This document shows positions 34,275 through 46,357 of a DNA stretch of 64,000 nt, piece by piece; position 1 is the stretch's first letter, and each line of letters starts with the position of its first letter. Source of the stretch: CBDESN01 sp965242495 (GTDB lineage: Bacteria; Pseudomonadota; Alphaproteobacteria; MPNO01); NCBI GenBank assembly GCA_965242495.1, contig OZ251446.1, positions 1,550,001 to 1,614,000 of the forward strand, read 5' to 3'. The position numbers were made by a program, and so were the translations under genes. Below the pieces are notes generated by a model. That model was not told the DNA's origin. It did not search any database and worked only from the letters and a program-made list of their open reading frames with translations.

Positions 34275-35267
34275 ATGAACCTCCAGCTCAGCATCGCCGT
34301 CGATACCAATCCGCGCACCAGACCGATTCTCGACGGCGTCGTCAAGCCGGACGGCATCGACCTCCTGCCCACCCCGCTTCATCCCTCGGAGATGTTCTGG
34401 CGCCAGCTCAAGTTCGGCGACTTCGACGTCTCCGAAATGTCGTTCTCGTCGCTCATCAAGGCGATCGCCGCCGGGGACGACCGCTGGGTCGGCCTTCCCG
34501 TCTTCACCACCCGCCATTTCTTCCAGAACTGGATTCTCGTGCGCCGCGCCGCCGGGATCGACGCGCCGCAGGACATGCGCGGCAAGCGGGTCGGGGTGCC
34601 GGAGTTCCAGCAGACCGCGGCGCTGTGGTCGCGCGGCATCCTCAAGCACGAGTTCGGCGTCGACCAGACCGAGATGGAATACTGGATGGAGCGCACGCCC
34701 GGGCGCAGCCACGGCGGAGCGACCGGTTTTACGCCGCCGCCCGGCGTCGTCCTGCGCCAGATCCCGGAGGAGACCGATATCGGCGCGATGATGCTGGCGG
34801 GCGAGCTGGATGCGACCCTGCTCTACGTCCGCGACCCCAACCTGATCGACCGCAGCACCGCCGACCTCGAAAACCATCCCGACGTCGAGCCCCTGTTCCG
34901 GGACCGCGCCGCCGAAGGCCGCCGCTATTTCCGCAAGACCGGCATCTACCCGATCAACCACGCCATGGCGCTGCGGCGTTCGCTCGCCGAGGCGCATCCC
35001 TGGGTCGCGCTCAACCTGTTCAAGGCGTTCGTGCGCGCCGCCGCGATCGCCGACGCGCAGCGTCTGGAGCATATCGAGCACTACCGCGCCGCGGGCGCGA
35101 TCTCCCGCGAAGCGCACGAGGCGCTCAGCGAGCCGCTGATCGAGCACGGCGTCCGCGCCAACCGGGCGACGCTGGAGACCGCGGCGCGCTATTCGCACGA
35201 ACAGGGGCTCACGCTGCGGCCGGTGGCGCTGGAAGAAGTGTTCGCGGCGAGCACGTTGAACGAGTGA
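34275..35267 (+). CDS. 4,5-dihydroxyphthalate decarboxylase-like / NMT1-type binding-fold protein
   Basis: A 330-residue protein with a periplasmic-binding-protein fold but no signal peptide, so cytoplasmic. The start LSIAVDTNPRTRPILDGVVK and the segments FSSLIKAIAAGDDRWVGLPV and MRGKRVGVPEFQQTAALW match proteins annotated as Pht5-like decarboxylases. A substrate-binding role for a transporter is the alternative. It is followed by two overlapping genes that end with a RutB-like amidohydrolase. Confidence 0.72.
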   Translation: MNLQLSIAVDTNPRTRPILDGVVKPDGIDLLPTPLHPSEMFWRQLKFGDFDVSEMSFSSLIKAIAAGDDRWVGLPVFTTRHFFQNWILVRRAAGIDAPQDMRGKRVGVPEFQQTAALWSRGILKHEFGVDQTEMEYWMERTPGRSHGGATGFTPPPGVVLRQIPEETDIGAMMLAGELDATLLYVRDPNLIDRSTADLENHPDVEPLFRDRAAEGRRYFRKTGIYPINHAMALRRSLAEAHPWVALNLFKAFVRAAAIADAQRLEHIEHYRAAGAISREAHEALSEPLIEHGVRANRATLETAARYSHEQGLTLRPVALEEVFAASTLNE

Positions 35268-35731
35268 CCGTCCGCGACGCCCCGCCGGAGCCGGACCGCA
35301 TGGCCGTCATCTACGTCGCCCGCAGCAAGTCGCTCTCCGACTGGGGCGCCTCGGTCGGGATCGGCAAGCAGCTGTTCGCGGTCGGGGTCGCGGACGGCGG
35401 CGGCAAGGCCGCGGTCGCCGCCCTCGGCGCCGAAGCCTATGCGGGCGCCGCCGACTGGCGGCTGGTGGCGGCGGAGGAGGCCGGCGATCTGACCGAGGAG
35501 GAGGCGCTGACGCGCCTCGCCGCCAAGGAGCGGGCGATCGATCCGAAATACTACCCGCGCATCCGGGGCGCCGCCGGCGTCTTTCGCGTCAAGCTCGAGA
35601 ACGTCGAGAACAGCCTCCTGGTCCAGCGGGCGTTGGCCGGCGAGGAGAGTCTGGAGGTCGTGGTCAAGCCCGCAGACGTGGGCGTCTATCTGATCGCCAA
35701 CGCGCGGGGCCGACAGGGAGACGAAAGATGA
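35264..35731 (+). CDS. Hypothetical protein between Pht5-like and RutB-like genes
   Basis: The start is GTG 35264 (GTGA overlap with the gene before, 155 aa) or ATG 35300 (143 aa). The product has VIYVARSKSLSDWGASVGIG near the start and a hydrophobic core RVKLENVENSLLVQRAL. No motif I can name. It overlaps the next gene by four bases, so it is part of the same transcript. Confidence 0.65.
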   Translation: MTVRDAPPEPDRMAVIYVARSKSLSDWGASVGIGKQLFAVGVADGGGKAAVAALGAEAYAGAADWRLVAAEEAGDLTEEEALTRLAAKERAIDPKYYPRIRGAAGVFRVKLENVENSLLVQRALAGEESLEVVVKPADVGVYLIANARGRQGDER

Positions 35732-36453
35732 CCGGGCGCGCCGACCCCGACGACCTCGCCGCCGCAGCGCGGATCGCGCATGTCGGGCTGCTGTCGGCCT
35801 TCGAGGACAAGGTCGACCCCGCGCATACCGCTCTGGTCGTGATCGACGTCCAGAACGACTTCTGCGACGCCGGCGGCATGATGGCCCGGGAAGGGTTCGA
35901 TGTGGCCCCGGCGCAGGCGATGGCGGCGCGCCTGCCGCCGCTGCTGGCTACGGCCCGCTCGGTCGGCGCGCTGGTGGTGTTCGTCCGCAACGTCTATTCG
36001 TCGGAGCGCAACTTCTACCTGTCGGACGTTTGGCTCGAACAGGCGTCGCGGACGCGCGGCGGCAGCTATACGAGTCGCCCGGTCTGCCGCGCCGATTCCT
36101 GGGAGGGCGACTTCTACGGCGACGTGCGCCCCGAGCCGGGCGACCCGGTGGTGACCAAGCACCGCTTCAACGCCTTCCGCAACACCGACCTGGATACGAT
36201 CCTCCGCGCGCGCGGGGTCCGCACCCTGCTGTTCGTCGGCGTCGCCACCAACGTGTGCGTCGAGACGACCGCCCGCGACGGTTTCCTGCGCGACTATTAC
36301 GTCGTCCTGCTCGACGACGGCTGCGCCGCCTATGCCGAGGAGGACCACCGGGCGACGCTCCGCAACATCGACCGCTATTTCGGCCAGGTGGCCCGGATCG
36401 CCGACGTCGAGGCCGTCTGGATGTCCAACCGGCGCGGCCGGGAAGGCGGCTGA
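35728..36453 (+). CDS. Isochorismatase-family cysteine hydrolase (RutB-like)
   Basis: A 241-residue amidohydrolase with the D-K-C triad: ALVVIDVQNDFCD (D about residue 40), VVTKHRFNAFRNT (K) and VGVATNVCVETTARDGF (C). The part from the lysine to the end closely follows ureidoacrylate amidohydrolase RutB. It would release a carbamate or amine from a ureide-like substrate. Other Rut-like proteins (LLM enzyme at 45184, RidA at 46358) are 9 kb away, so a rut pathway is only a possibility. Confidence 0.82.
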   Translation: MTGRADPDDLAAAARIAHVGLLSAFEDKVDPAHTALVVIDVQNDFCDAGGMMAREGFDVAPAQAMAARLPPLLATARSVGALVVFVRNVYSSERNFYLSDVWLEQASRTRGGSYTSRPVCRADSWEGDFYGDVRPEPGDPVVTKHRFNAFRNTDLDTILRARGVRTLLFVGVATNVCVETTARDGFLRDYYVVLLDDGCAAYAEEDHRATLRNIDRYFGQVARIADVEAVWMSNRRGREGG

Positions 36454-36470
36454 CGCCGTGTCGATTTTCC

Positions 36471-36498
36471 TTGACCGGGGGATAGTTTCGCCTATGCA
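36471..36498 (+). promoter_or_regulatory. Promoter upstream of the ROK regulator
   Basis: TTGACC (36471-36476), 16-bp spacer, TATGCA (36493-36498). The predicted start point near 36505 coincides with an ATG at 36506. That ATG frame leads through the G14 tract and is out of frame with the ROK gene by one base. Confidence 0.6.
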
Positions 36499-36585
36499 AT
36501 CCCCCATGCTCGAATCAAGCAATCCAGGCTCGTCGGGCTATACGGCCGGCCGCGCATCGAGGCCGTCGCCCGACCCCTCCGTCGC

Positions 36586-36599
36586 GGGGGGGGGGGGGG
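36586..36599. repeat. Homopolymer tract of 14 G in the 5' region of the ROK gene
   Basis: Fourteen G lie 13 bases before ATG 36613, where the ribosome site should be. With 12 or 15 G the upstream ATGs (36494, 36506) would read into the ROK frame; with 14 they do not. The tract could therefore switch start use or change translation initiation. Confidence 0.9.
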
Positions 36600-36612
36600 T
36601 AGGACCGCCGCC

Positions 36613-37854
36613 ATGGACGAGACGACGGGCAAGCTCCGGACCCGCGGCGACCTCGGCGGCGGAAACCGGCGGGCGACGCTCCGCGAGCTGGTGCTGCGCG
36701 GACCACTGCCCCGGGTCGAACTCGCCGACCGGCTCGGCCTGACTCCGGCGACGATATCGCGCATCGCGCGCGAGCTGATCGACGCCGGCCTGGTGCGGGA
36801 GCTGGCGAACGAACCGGACGACGCCGGCGATCCTGCGCGCGGCCCCGGCCGCCGGTCGGTGCGCCTCGACATCGCGCCGGAGGGCGGGCAGGTGCTCGGC
36901 ATCGGCATCGGCGCGGCATTCCAGACGGTCACGCTGACCGATCTCAAGAATCGGGTCATCGCCGGAACCGAGCTGGATCTCGAGGCGTTCGACGACCCGG
37001 ACCTGGTGATCGGGCGCCTCGCCACCGAGAGCCGGCGTCTGATCGACCGCCACGTCGACGACCGCGGCCGCCTGCTCGGCGGCTTCGCCATGGTTTCCGG
37101 CGCACTGGATCCGGCGACCGGAGACGTATGGAGTTCGCCCTATCTGGGATGGCCGCGCGGCGCCTCGTTGCGCGCCAAGCTCGCCCGGCTTTTCGACCTG
37201 CCGATGCGGCTCGAGCCGCTGTCGGCCGCGATGGCGCTCGCGGAAGCGCGCTTCGGCGCGGCGCGGGGGCGTGAAAACGTGCTCACCTTCAGCAGCGGGA
37301 TAGGGGTCAGCGCCGGCTTGGTCCTGGGCGGACGCCTCGTCAAGGGACATCGCTTCCCGGCCGGGGCCATCGGGGCCGCCGCCGCGACCGGCGAAGACGG
37401 CGCGGTCACGACGCTGGACCGGCTGGCGGCCGGGCTCGGCATCCTCCGGCGCCTGCACGGCGAGAACATCGGCTTCTCGGGCTCGTCGGCGAACGCCGCC
37501 CTGGTGCGCGCGCTTCGCGATGCGATCGCCCGCGACCGGGACGGCGACCCGGCCGCGGGCGCGGCGATGGCCGCGGCGGGCCGCGAGCTGGGCCGCGTCG
37601 CCGCGCAATTCGTCCGCCTCGCCGCGACCGAGATCGTGGTGATCGCGGGGCCCCTCTCGATGTCGCCCCGCTACGTCGCCGCCGCCCGGAACGCCGTCGC
37701 CGGGGAGACCGCCGACATCCCGACCGAGGTCGTCGCCGGCGCAGTCACCGGTCCGGTCAGCGGCCAGTCGGCGACCTGCGGGCTGGCGATCTGCGAATAT
37801 CTGTTCGAGCGCGCCCCCGACCTCGCCGCACTGAGCGACCTGCCGCAGGGATGA
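36613..37854 (+). CDS. ROK-family protein with N-terminal winged helix-turn-helix
   Basis: A 413-residue ROK regulator or sugar kinase. An N-terminal winged helix (LRELVLRGPLPRVELADRLG, then LTPATISRIARELIDAGLV, about 22-60) is followed by the ROK fold (VLGIGIGAAFQTVTLTDLKN; VLTFSSGIGVSAGLVLGGRL; PAGAIGAA). The usual ROK zinc motif CxCGxxGC is absent; no cysteines lie in that region. ATG 36613 has no clear ribosome site because a G14 tract fills its place. The product would control sugar-related or other catabolic genes; the target is unknown. Confidence 0.8.
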   Translation: MDETTGKLRTRGDLGGGNRRATLRELVLRGPLPRVELADRLGLTPATISRIARELIDAGLVRELANEPDDAGDPARGPGRRSVRLDIAPEGGQVLGIGIGAAFQTVTLTDLKNRVIAGTELDLEAFDDPDLVIGRLATESRRLIDRHVDDRGRLLGGFAMVSGALDPATGDVWSSPYLGWPRGASLRAKLARLFDLPMRLEPLSAAMALAEARFGAARGRENVLTFSSGIGVSAGLVLGGRLVKGHRFPAGAIGAAAATGEDGAVTTLDRLAAGLGILRRLHGENIGFSGSSANAALVRALRDAIARDRDGDPAAGAAMAAAGRELGRVAAQFVRLAATEIVVIAGPLSMSPRYVAAARNAVAGETADIPTEVVAGAVTGPVSGQSATCGLAICEYLFERAPDLAALSDLPQG

Positions 37855-37960
37855 TCGGGTACGCCCGGGCCGCCGCCCGGACGGCGGAATTTGTCCATGG
37901 ACGGCCGCGGCGGGCTGCGCTAGCATGGCCGGGCGGGCGCCGAATTCCGACGGGGTTTCC

Positions 37961-39226
<1,266 letters not shown>

Positions 39227-39238
39227 CTTCGCCCCGCC

Positions 39239-39268
39239 CTTGACCTTTCGGTCCGCGACGCCAATCTT
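39239..39268 (+). promoter_or_regulatory. Candidate lon promoter, possibly RpoH-type
   Basis: CTTGACC (39239-39245) and CCAATCTTAG around 39261-39270 are spaced about 17 bp, starting just after the clpX stop. CTTGAC with a C/T-rich -10 resembles alphaproteobacterial heat-shock promoters, which would suit lon. Confidence 0.4.
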
Positions 39269-39335
39269 AGCACTGCGCCGCGCCATCCCGCCCGCGCGGC
39301 CGGAGGCGCAGCGGCCACAAGCGACAAGAGGCACC

Positions 39336-41744
<2,409 letters not shown>

Positions 41745-41815
41745 ACGACGGCCGGACTGATTCGCGAATCCGCCGAAAACGGCGCAATTCCGAGGGTTTT
41801 GGCCGGCTTTCGCAG

Positions 41816-41843
41816 TTGACGCGCGTGCCGGCTGCGGTATAGC
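41816..41843 (+). promoter_or_regulatory. Promoter of hupB
   Basis: TTGACG (41816-41821), 16-bp spacer, TATAGC (41838-41843), about 90 bp before the hupB start. The boxes match the sigma70-type consensus well. Confidence 0.65.
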
Positions 41844-41931
41844 CTCGTCGAATCGTCCGGGCGGCGGCCAGTGCCGCGAAAGGCCGGGCGGCGCAACGGT
41901 CACCAAGTCTTCACTTCACAGGGGGCGTCAC

Positions 41932-42204
41932 GTGAACAAGAACGACCTCGTGGCACATGTCGCGGCGAAGACCGGCATATCCAGGGCGGATTCGTCCCGC
42001 GCCGTCGATGCCGTCTTCGACTCGATCACCGCGTCTCTCCAGGATGGGAACGAGGTCCGCCTCGTCGGTTTCGGCACCTTCAGCGTCGCCAGCCGCGGCG
42101 CGCGAAGCGGCCACAACCCGCGCACCGGCGAAGAGATCGACATCCCGGCCTCCAGGCAGCCGAAGTTCAAGGCGGGCAAGAGCCTCAAAGACGCGGTCAA
42201 CTGA
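41932..42204 (+). CDS. hupB: DNA-binding protein HU-beta
   Basis: A 90-residue nucleoid protein. The start MNKNDLVAHVAAKTGISRAD and the DNA-binding arm VGFGTFSVASRGARSG with NPRTGEEIDIPA are standard HU features. It starts at GTG 41932 with GGGGG about eight bases upstream. HU dimers bend and compact DNA. It sits in the conserved place after lon and has its own promoter. Confidence 0.96.
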   Translation: MNKNDLVAHVAAKTGISRADSSRAVDAVFDSITASLQDGNEVRLVGFGTFSVASRGARSGHNPRTGEEIDIPASRQPKFKAGKSLKDAVN

Positions 42205-42238
42205 CCGCGCCGCCCTGCGGACGGGCGGCCCGTTCCCG

Positions 42239-42314
42239 GGGCGGTTAGCTCAGCCGGGAGAGCGCCTGCTTTACACGCAGGAGGCCGGCGGTTCGATCCC
42301 GTCACCGCCCACCA
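42239..42314 (+). tRNA. tRNA-Val (anticodon TAC), CCA encoded
   Basis: Starts GGGCGGTTAGCTCAGCCGG. The anticodon stem CCTGC/GCAGG encloses loop TTTACAC (anticodon TAC), the T arm contains GGTTCGATCCC, and the acceptor strand ACCGCCC is followed by ACCA. It lies directly after hupB, where alphaproteobacteria often have it. The acyl-CoA ligase gene on the other strand ends inside it. Confidence 0.95.
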
Positions 42315-43830
42315 CCGGATCCGTTTCCGCCAGCCTCGCGCGGAGCTCGTATTTGAGCACCTTGCCCATCGCGTTGCGCGGCAGCGCATCGACGAAGCGC
42401 ACCTCGCGCGGATGCTTGTAGCGGGCGAGTCGGCCGTCGAACAGGGCGAGCGCCTCCGACTCGGCGATGGGGCCGCGCCGCACCGCGAAGGCCACCGGGA
42501 CCTCGCCCCATTTCGCGTCCGCGGCCGCCACGACCGCCGCCTCCGCGATCCGGGGGCAGCCGTCGAGCACCGCCTCCAGCTCGGCCGGATAGACGTTCTC
42601 GCTGCCGGAGATGATCACGTCCTTGATCCGGTCGTCGACGTAGAAATTGCCGTCCTCGTCGGTATGGCCCACGTCGCCGGTGCGGAACCAGCCGTCCACG
42701 ATCGCCTCCGACGTGGCCTCCGGGTCGTTCCAATAGCCGGTCATCACGTTGGGCCCGCGCACGGCGATCTCGCCCTTGTCGCCGGCGGGAAGCGACCGGC
42801 CGTCCGGATCCACGATGCGGGCCTCGCAATGGAGCGCGGGACGCCCGGTCGAGCCCGCCGTCGTCCAGGCGTCCGGGATGCGCTGATGGATCGCGATCGG
42901 CGCCGTCTCGGTGGCGCCGTAGATCTGGATCACCGGCGTCCCGCGATCGAGATACGCCCGCAACAGCGAGTCCGGCACCGTCGTCGATCCGGTGTCGATG
43001 CAGCGCAGCGAGCCGAGATCGATCTCCGGCCAGGCGGCATGGTCCATCAGCGCCTGCATCAGGGCGGGCACCAGGATCGTCAGCGTCGGCCGTTCGGCGG
43101 CGATCGCCCCGATCGCGGCGCCGGGCTCGAAACGGGGCTGGAGGATCACGGTCGCCCCGGCGTGAAAGGCCGGCGTGGTCTGGATGTTCATGCCGCCGAC
43201 GTGGAAGATCGGCAAATTGGCGAGCACGACGTCGCCGCTGCTCAGATCGTGCGCCGCGACGGCGTTGACGGCGTTGAAGGTGAGCGCGAGCTGGCTCAGC
43301 ACCGCCCCTTTGGGGCGCCCGGTCGTCCCCGACGTGTAGACGATGAGCACCGGGTCGCCGAGCGTGACGCCCGCGGCGCGGTCGGCGCCCGACGCCCGCG
43401 CGAGCAGCGCATCGAACTCGCCCGCCTTTCCCGGCCCCCCCGCCTTTCCCAGCCCCACCGTGCGGCAGCCGCCCGGTCGTCCGACCGATTCGACGGTCGC
43501 GTCGAAGCCCGGCTCGGCGAACAGCGCCCGCGCGCCGGCATGCTCCAGGATGTAGAGATGCTCCGGCGGGGCCAGCCGCCAGTTGAGCGGCACCAGCATC
43601 GCTCCCAGCCGCGCGCAGGCGAACAGGAGAACGAAGAAATCCGGGCTGTTGTAGCCGAGATGCGCGATGCGGTCGCCCGGGGCGACGCCGATCTCCCCCG
43701 ACAACAGGCGGGCGGCCCGGCGGATGCGGTCGCGGAACCCGCGATAGCCGATCTCCTGGCCCTCGAAGCGGATGGCGGGCTTCTCCGGGGCGAACGCCGC
43801 CCAGTGCTCGATCCACCCCGAAATGTCCAC
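42271..43830 (-). CDS. AMP-dependent acyl-CoA synthetase
   Basis: A 519-residue adenylate-forming ligase that makes acyl-CoA from a carboxylic acid, ATP and CoA. Motifs are LIVYTSGTTGRPKGA (about 165-179), QIYGATETAP, GWFRTGDVGHTDEDGNFYVDD and the final lysine in PRNAMGKVLK. No stop occurs before the antisense tRNA-Val, so the last codons (reading VVGGDGIEPPASCV) come from tRNA sequence. It precedes an acyl-CoA dehydrogenase-like gene in the transcript order reversed; all three neighbours on this strand suggest one degradation cluster. Confidence 0.88.
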   Translation of the reverse strand: MDISGWIEHWAAFAPEKPAIRFEGQEIGYRGFRDRIRRAARLLSGEIGVAPGDRIAHLGYNSPDFFVLLFACARLGAMLVPLNWRLAPPEHLYILEHAGARALFAEPGFDATVESVGRPGGCRTVGLGKAGGPGKAGEFDALLARASGADRAAGVTLGDPVLIVYTSGTTGRPKGAVLSQLALTFNAVNAVAAHDLSSGDVVLANLPIFHVGGMNIQTTPAFHAGATVILQPRFEPGAAIGAIAAERPTLTILVPALMQALMDHAAWPEIDLGSLRCIDTGSTTVPDSLLRAYLDRGTPVIQIYGATETAPIAIHQRIPDAWTTAGSTGRPALHCEARIVDPDGRSLPAGDKGEIAVRGPNVMTGYWNDPEATSEAIVDGWFRTGDVGHTDEDGNFYVDDRIKDVIISGSENVYPAELEAVLDGCPRIAEAAVVAAADAKWGEVPVAFAVRRGPIAESEALALFDGRLARYKHPREVRFVDALPRNAMGKVLKYELRARLAETDPVVGGDGIEPPASCV

Positions 43831-43870
43831 CGCGCCCGGCCTCGCCCCGCCCGTCTCCGCCTGCGCGCCG

Positions 43871-45148
43871 CTACTCGTCGTCGCTCTCGCCGGGTTCGTA
43901 CAGCGTCTCGCGGCCCAGCCGGTCCAGGCACAGCTCCGCCGTCCACGGCAGCATCAGCGAGCCGAGCCGGGAATCGCGGTAATACTGCTCCAGCGGCAGC
44001 GACTTCAGCATCGACTGGCCGCCGCAGGTGCGAATGGCGAGCCGGCAGATGTCGTTGGCGGTCTCCATCACCGTGTACTGGGCGGCGTAGGCGCGAAGCC
44101 GGTCCTGCTTCGGCGGGTCCACCCGCCCTTCGCCCACCGCCCGGTCGAAGATCGCCTGCGCCTGGTTCAACCGGATGAACATCTCCGCCGCCGCGATCTG
44201 CTTGGTCGGATACATCCGGCGCTTGACCGGGACGCCCTCGACCTCGCCCCGCAGATAGCGGGTCGTGAAGTCGTAGGCCGCATGCGCGATGCCCAGATAG
44301 GTCGGGCACAGGGTCAGGAACATGTGCGGCCAGCGCCGCGCCGCCTGGTGGTAGACGCCGCGCGGCATCAGCATCGCCTCGTCGGCGACGAACACGTCTT
44401 CCAGCAGCAACGTGCGCGAGACCGTACCCCGCATCCCCAGCGTGTCCCAGGGACCCACCACCCGGACCCCCGCGCCCTTGGCCGGCACCGCCAGGAACAG
44501 CGTGTCGGCGACGCTGCGGTCGGGTTTGTCCTCGGTGCACAGCACGCCGTAATAGTCGGCCGCGCCCGACAGCGAGGCGAAGATCTTCTTGCCGTTCAGC
44601 AGCCAGCCCCCGTCCACCTTGGCGGCGAGAGTCCCGAACGGCGCCTTCCCCGCGGCCGCGGCGCTTCCCTCCGAGAAGGGCTGCGCGAAGATCGCGCCAT
44701 CCTCCACGATGCGCGCGAAATGACGGGCGCGGTTGGCCTCGTGGGTCTTGCGCTGGGCGTCGCTCATCTCCAGATCGTCGGCGATGTGGCCGCACCAGAT
44801 CGGCGTGCAGGCGTGCATGTTGAAGGTGAGCGCGGTCGCCCCGCACCAGCGGCCGAGCTCGACCGCGTGATGCGCATAGGCCGCATAGTCGGCGCCCAGC
44901 CCGCCATGGCGCGCCGGCACGGTCAGCGCCAGCAGGCCGGCGTCGCGCAGGTCGCGGTAGTTCTCGAACGGGAAGGACGCTTCGGCGTCGTGCGTCGCCA
45001 TGCGCGGCAGGAAGCGTTCGCGGCCCAGCCGGGCGATCTCGGCCCGGATCGCCTCGCGGTCGCCGGCGAGCGCCTGCCAGGCGTGTTTGCGGCGCGTCCG
45101 GCGCCGGCCGGGTCGGGCGGTCTTGGGTTCGGCGGCGGCGTCGGACAT
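43871..45148 (-). CDS. Acyl-CoA dehydrogenase family protein
   Basis: A 425-residue ACAD-fold flavoprotein. FAD-binding segments are FAQPFSEGSAAAAGK (about 146), GGWLLNGKKIFASLSGAADY and DTLGMRGTVSRTLLLED. The end SRLGSLMLPWTAELCLDRLG has no glutamate at the MCAD position, so it may be a dehydrogenase of another type or a flavin monooxygenase of the DszC/SfnC kind. The neighbouring LLM monooxygenase gene fits either. ATG 45148 follows the family start. Confidence 0.8.
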   Translation of the reverse strand: MSDAAAEPKTARPGRRRTRRKHAWQALAGDREAIRAEIARLGRERFLPRMATHDAEASFPFENYRDLRDAGLLALTVPARHGGLGADYAAYAHHAVELGRWCGATALTFNMHACTPIWCGHIADDLEMSDAQRKTHEANRARHFARIVEDGAIFAQPFSEGSAAAAGKAPFGTLAAKVDGGWLLNGKKIFASLSGAADYYGVLCTEDKPDRSVADTLFLAVPAKGAGVRVVGPWDTLGMRGTVSRTLLLEDVFVADEAMLMPRGVYHQAARRWPHMFLTLCPTYLGIAHAAYDFTTRYLRGEVEGVPVKRRMYPTKQIAAAEMFIRLNQAQAIFDRAVGEGRVDPPKQDRLRAYAAQYTVMETANDICRLAIRTCGGQSMLKSLPLEQYYRDSRLGSLMLPWTAELCLDRLGRETLYEPGESDDE

Positions 45149-45183
45149 GGCGGGGTTCCGTCCCGGGCGGCGTTCGGCGGCGG

Positions 45184-46284
45184 TCAGCATCGGTCGGGCG
45201 CGGCCCGCAACCCCGCCCGTTCGAGCCGGGGCAGGACCGCGTCGCGGAAATAGGGAAACTCGCGCAGATAGTTGGGCAGACCGATCGCCAGGGCCGAGAC
45301 GCCGGCCTCGCACAGGCGCCGCATCTGCGCGGCCACGTCGTCCGGGTCGCCCACGATCGGCAGCGCGCTGTTGCCGCCGGCGGCGCGCAGCCGGAACGCC
45401 CGCTTCACCTCCTCCGGAACCTGGAGCCGGTCCCAGCCGCGCTCGACCACCATGGTCTCGACCGCCTCGCGGTCGGCATGGTCCACGGCGTAGTAGCGGT
45501 GATACTCCTCGGCTTCGGCCCGTGTCGGCCGGCACACCACGTATGCGTTGGTGAACACCCCGACCTCGCGCCCCAGCGCCGCCGCCTCGGCCCGGAGCCC
45601 CGCGCACTCCCCGGCCAGCCGGTCCGGGTCGTCCACCACGGTGAACAGCATGTCGGCGTTCCGCAGCGCGAAGGCGCGTCCGCGCGGCGACCGGGCGGCG
45701 CTGACCAGCATCGGCCGCCGGCCGTCCATCGGCTTGGGCTCCTGGATCGTGCCGCGCAGGCGAAAATACGCGCCGTCATGGTCGAACGGTTCGCTCTCGG
45801 TCCAGGTGCGCACCAGCACGTCGACCCATTCCTGCCCGTGGTCGTAGCGCCGCGCGTGGTCTTCCAGCGCGACGCCCATCATCGCGAATTCGTCCTCGTA
45901 CCAGCCGCAGACGACGTTGAGTCCGAACCGGCCGCGGCCGATATGGTGGCAGGTCACCATCTGCTTGGCGGCGAACACCGGGTTGACCAGCGTCGCATGG
46001 ACCGTGCCGAAGATCGTGATGCGCCGGGTGCTGGCCAGCAGCCCCGCCGCCCAGGTAAGCGTCTCGAAGGACGATCCGTTGTGGTTGGTGACGCCGCCAT
46101 AGCCCTTCCAGCGCCCCAACGGCAGCAGGAAGTCCATGCCGGCGGCGTCGGCCAGCTTGGCGAGTTCGAGGTTGTTTTCCCAGCTCGCCTCCCAACGCTC
46201 CGGGAACGTCGAGGTCGCGAGCCCGCCCGAACAGTTGGCGCCGAAGAGGCCGAGCGCGAGTCGGTTGCCGCCGAACTGCCGCAT
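45184..46284 (-). CDS. LLM-class flavin monooxygenase (RutA/SfnG-like)
   Basis: A 366-residue luciferase-fold enzyme. It resembles pyrimidine oxygenase RutA and dimethylsulfone monooxygenase SfnG: FLLPLGRWKGYGGVTNHNG (about 51-69), LTWAAGLLASTRRITIFGTV, GRGRFGLNVVCGWYEDEFAM, and GRRPMLVSAARSPRGRAFAL. It would use FMNH2 and O2. The RidA-family gene downstream on the same strand recalls rutA-rutC pairing, while the substrate is open. No flavin reductase gene is nearby. Confidence 0.82.
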   Translation of the reverse strand: MRQFGGNRLALGLFGANCSGGLATSTFPERWEASWENNLELAKLADAAGMDFLLPLGRWKGYGGVTNHNGSSFETLTWAAGLLASTRRITIFGTVHATLVNPVFAAKQMVTCHHIGRGRFGLNVVCGWYEDEFAMMGVALEDHARRYDHGQEWVDVLVRTWTESEPFDHDGAYFRLRGTIQEPKPMDGRRPMLVSAARSPRGRAFALRNADMLFTVVDDPDRLAGECAGLRAEAAALGREVGVFTNAYVVCRPTRAEAEEYHRYYAVDHADREAVETMVVERGWDRLQVPEEVKRAFRLRAAGGNSALPIVGDPDDVAAQMRRLCEAGVSALAIGLPNYLREFPYFRDAVLPRLERAGLRAAPDRC

Positions 46285-46357
46285 GGCACCATCCTATCAG
46301 CCCGTTCCGGGCCGCGAAACGCCCCCTTCCGCGCTTTACCCGCCCCCTGCCCCCTTT

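Noticed and set aside
41759..41783. Terminator after lon (palindromes GATTCGCGAATC and GCCGAAAACGGC)
   Set aside because: Stems are short and no T-run follows directly; not strong enough to list.
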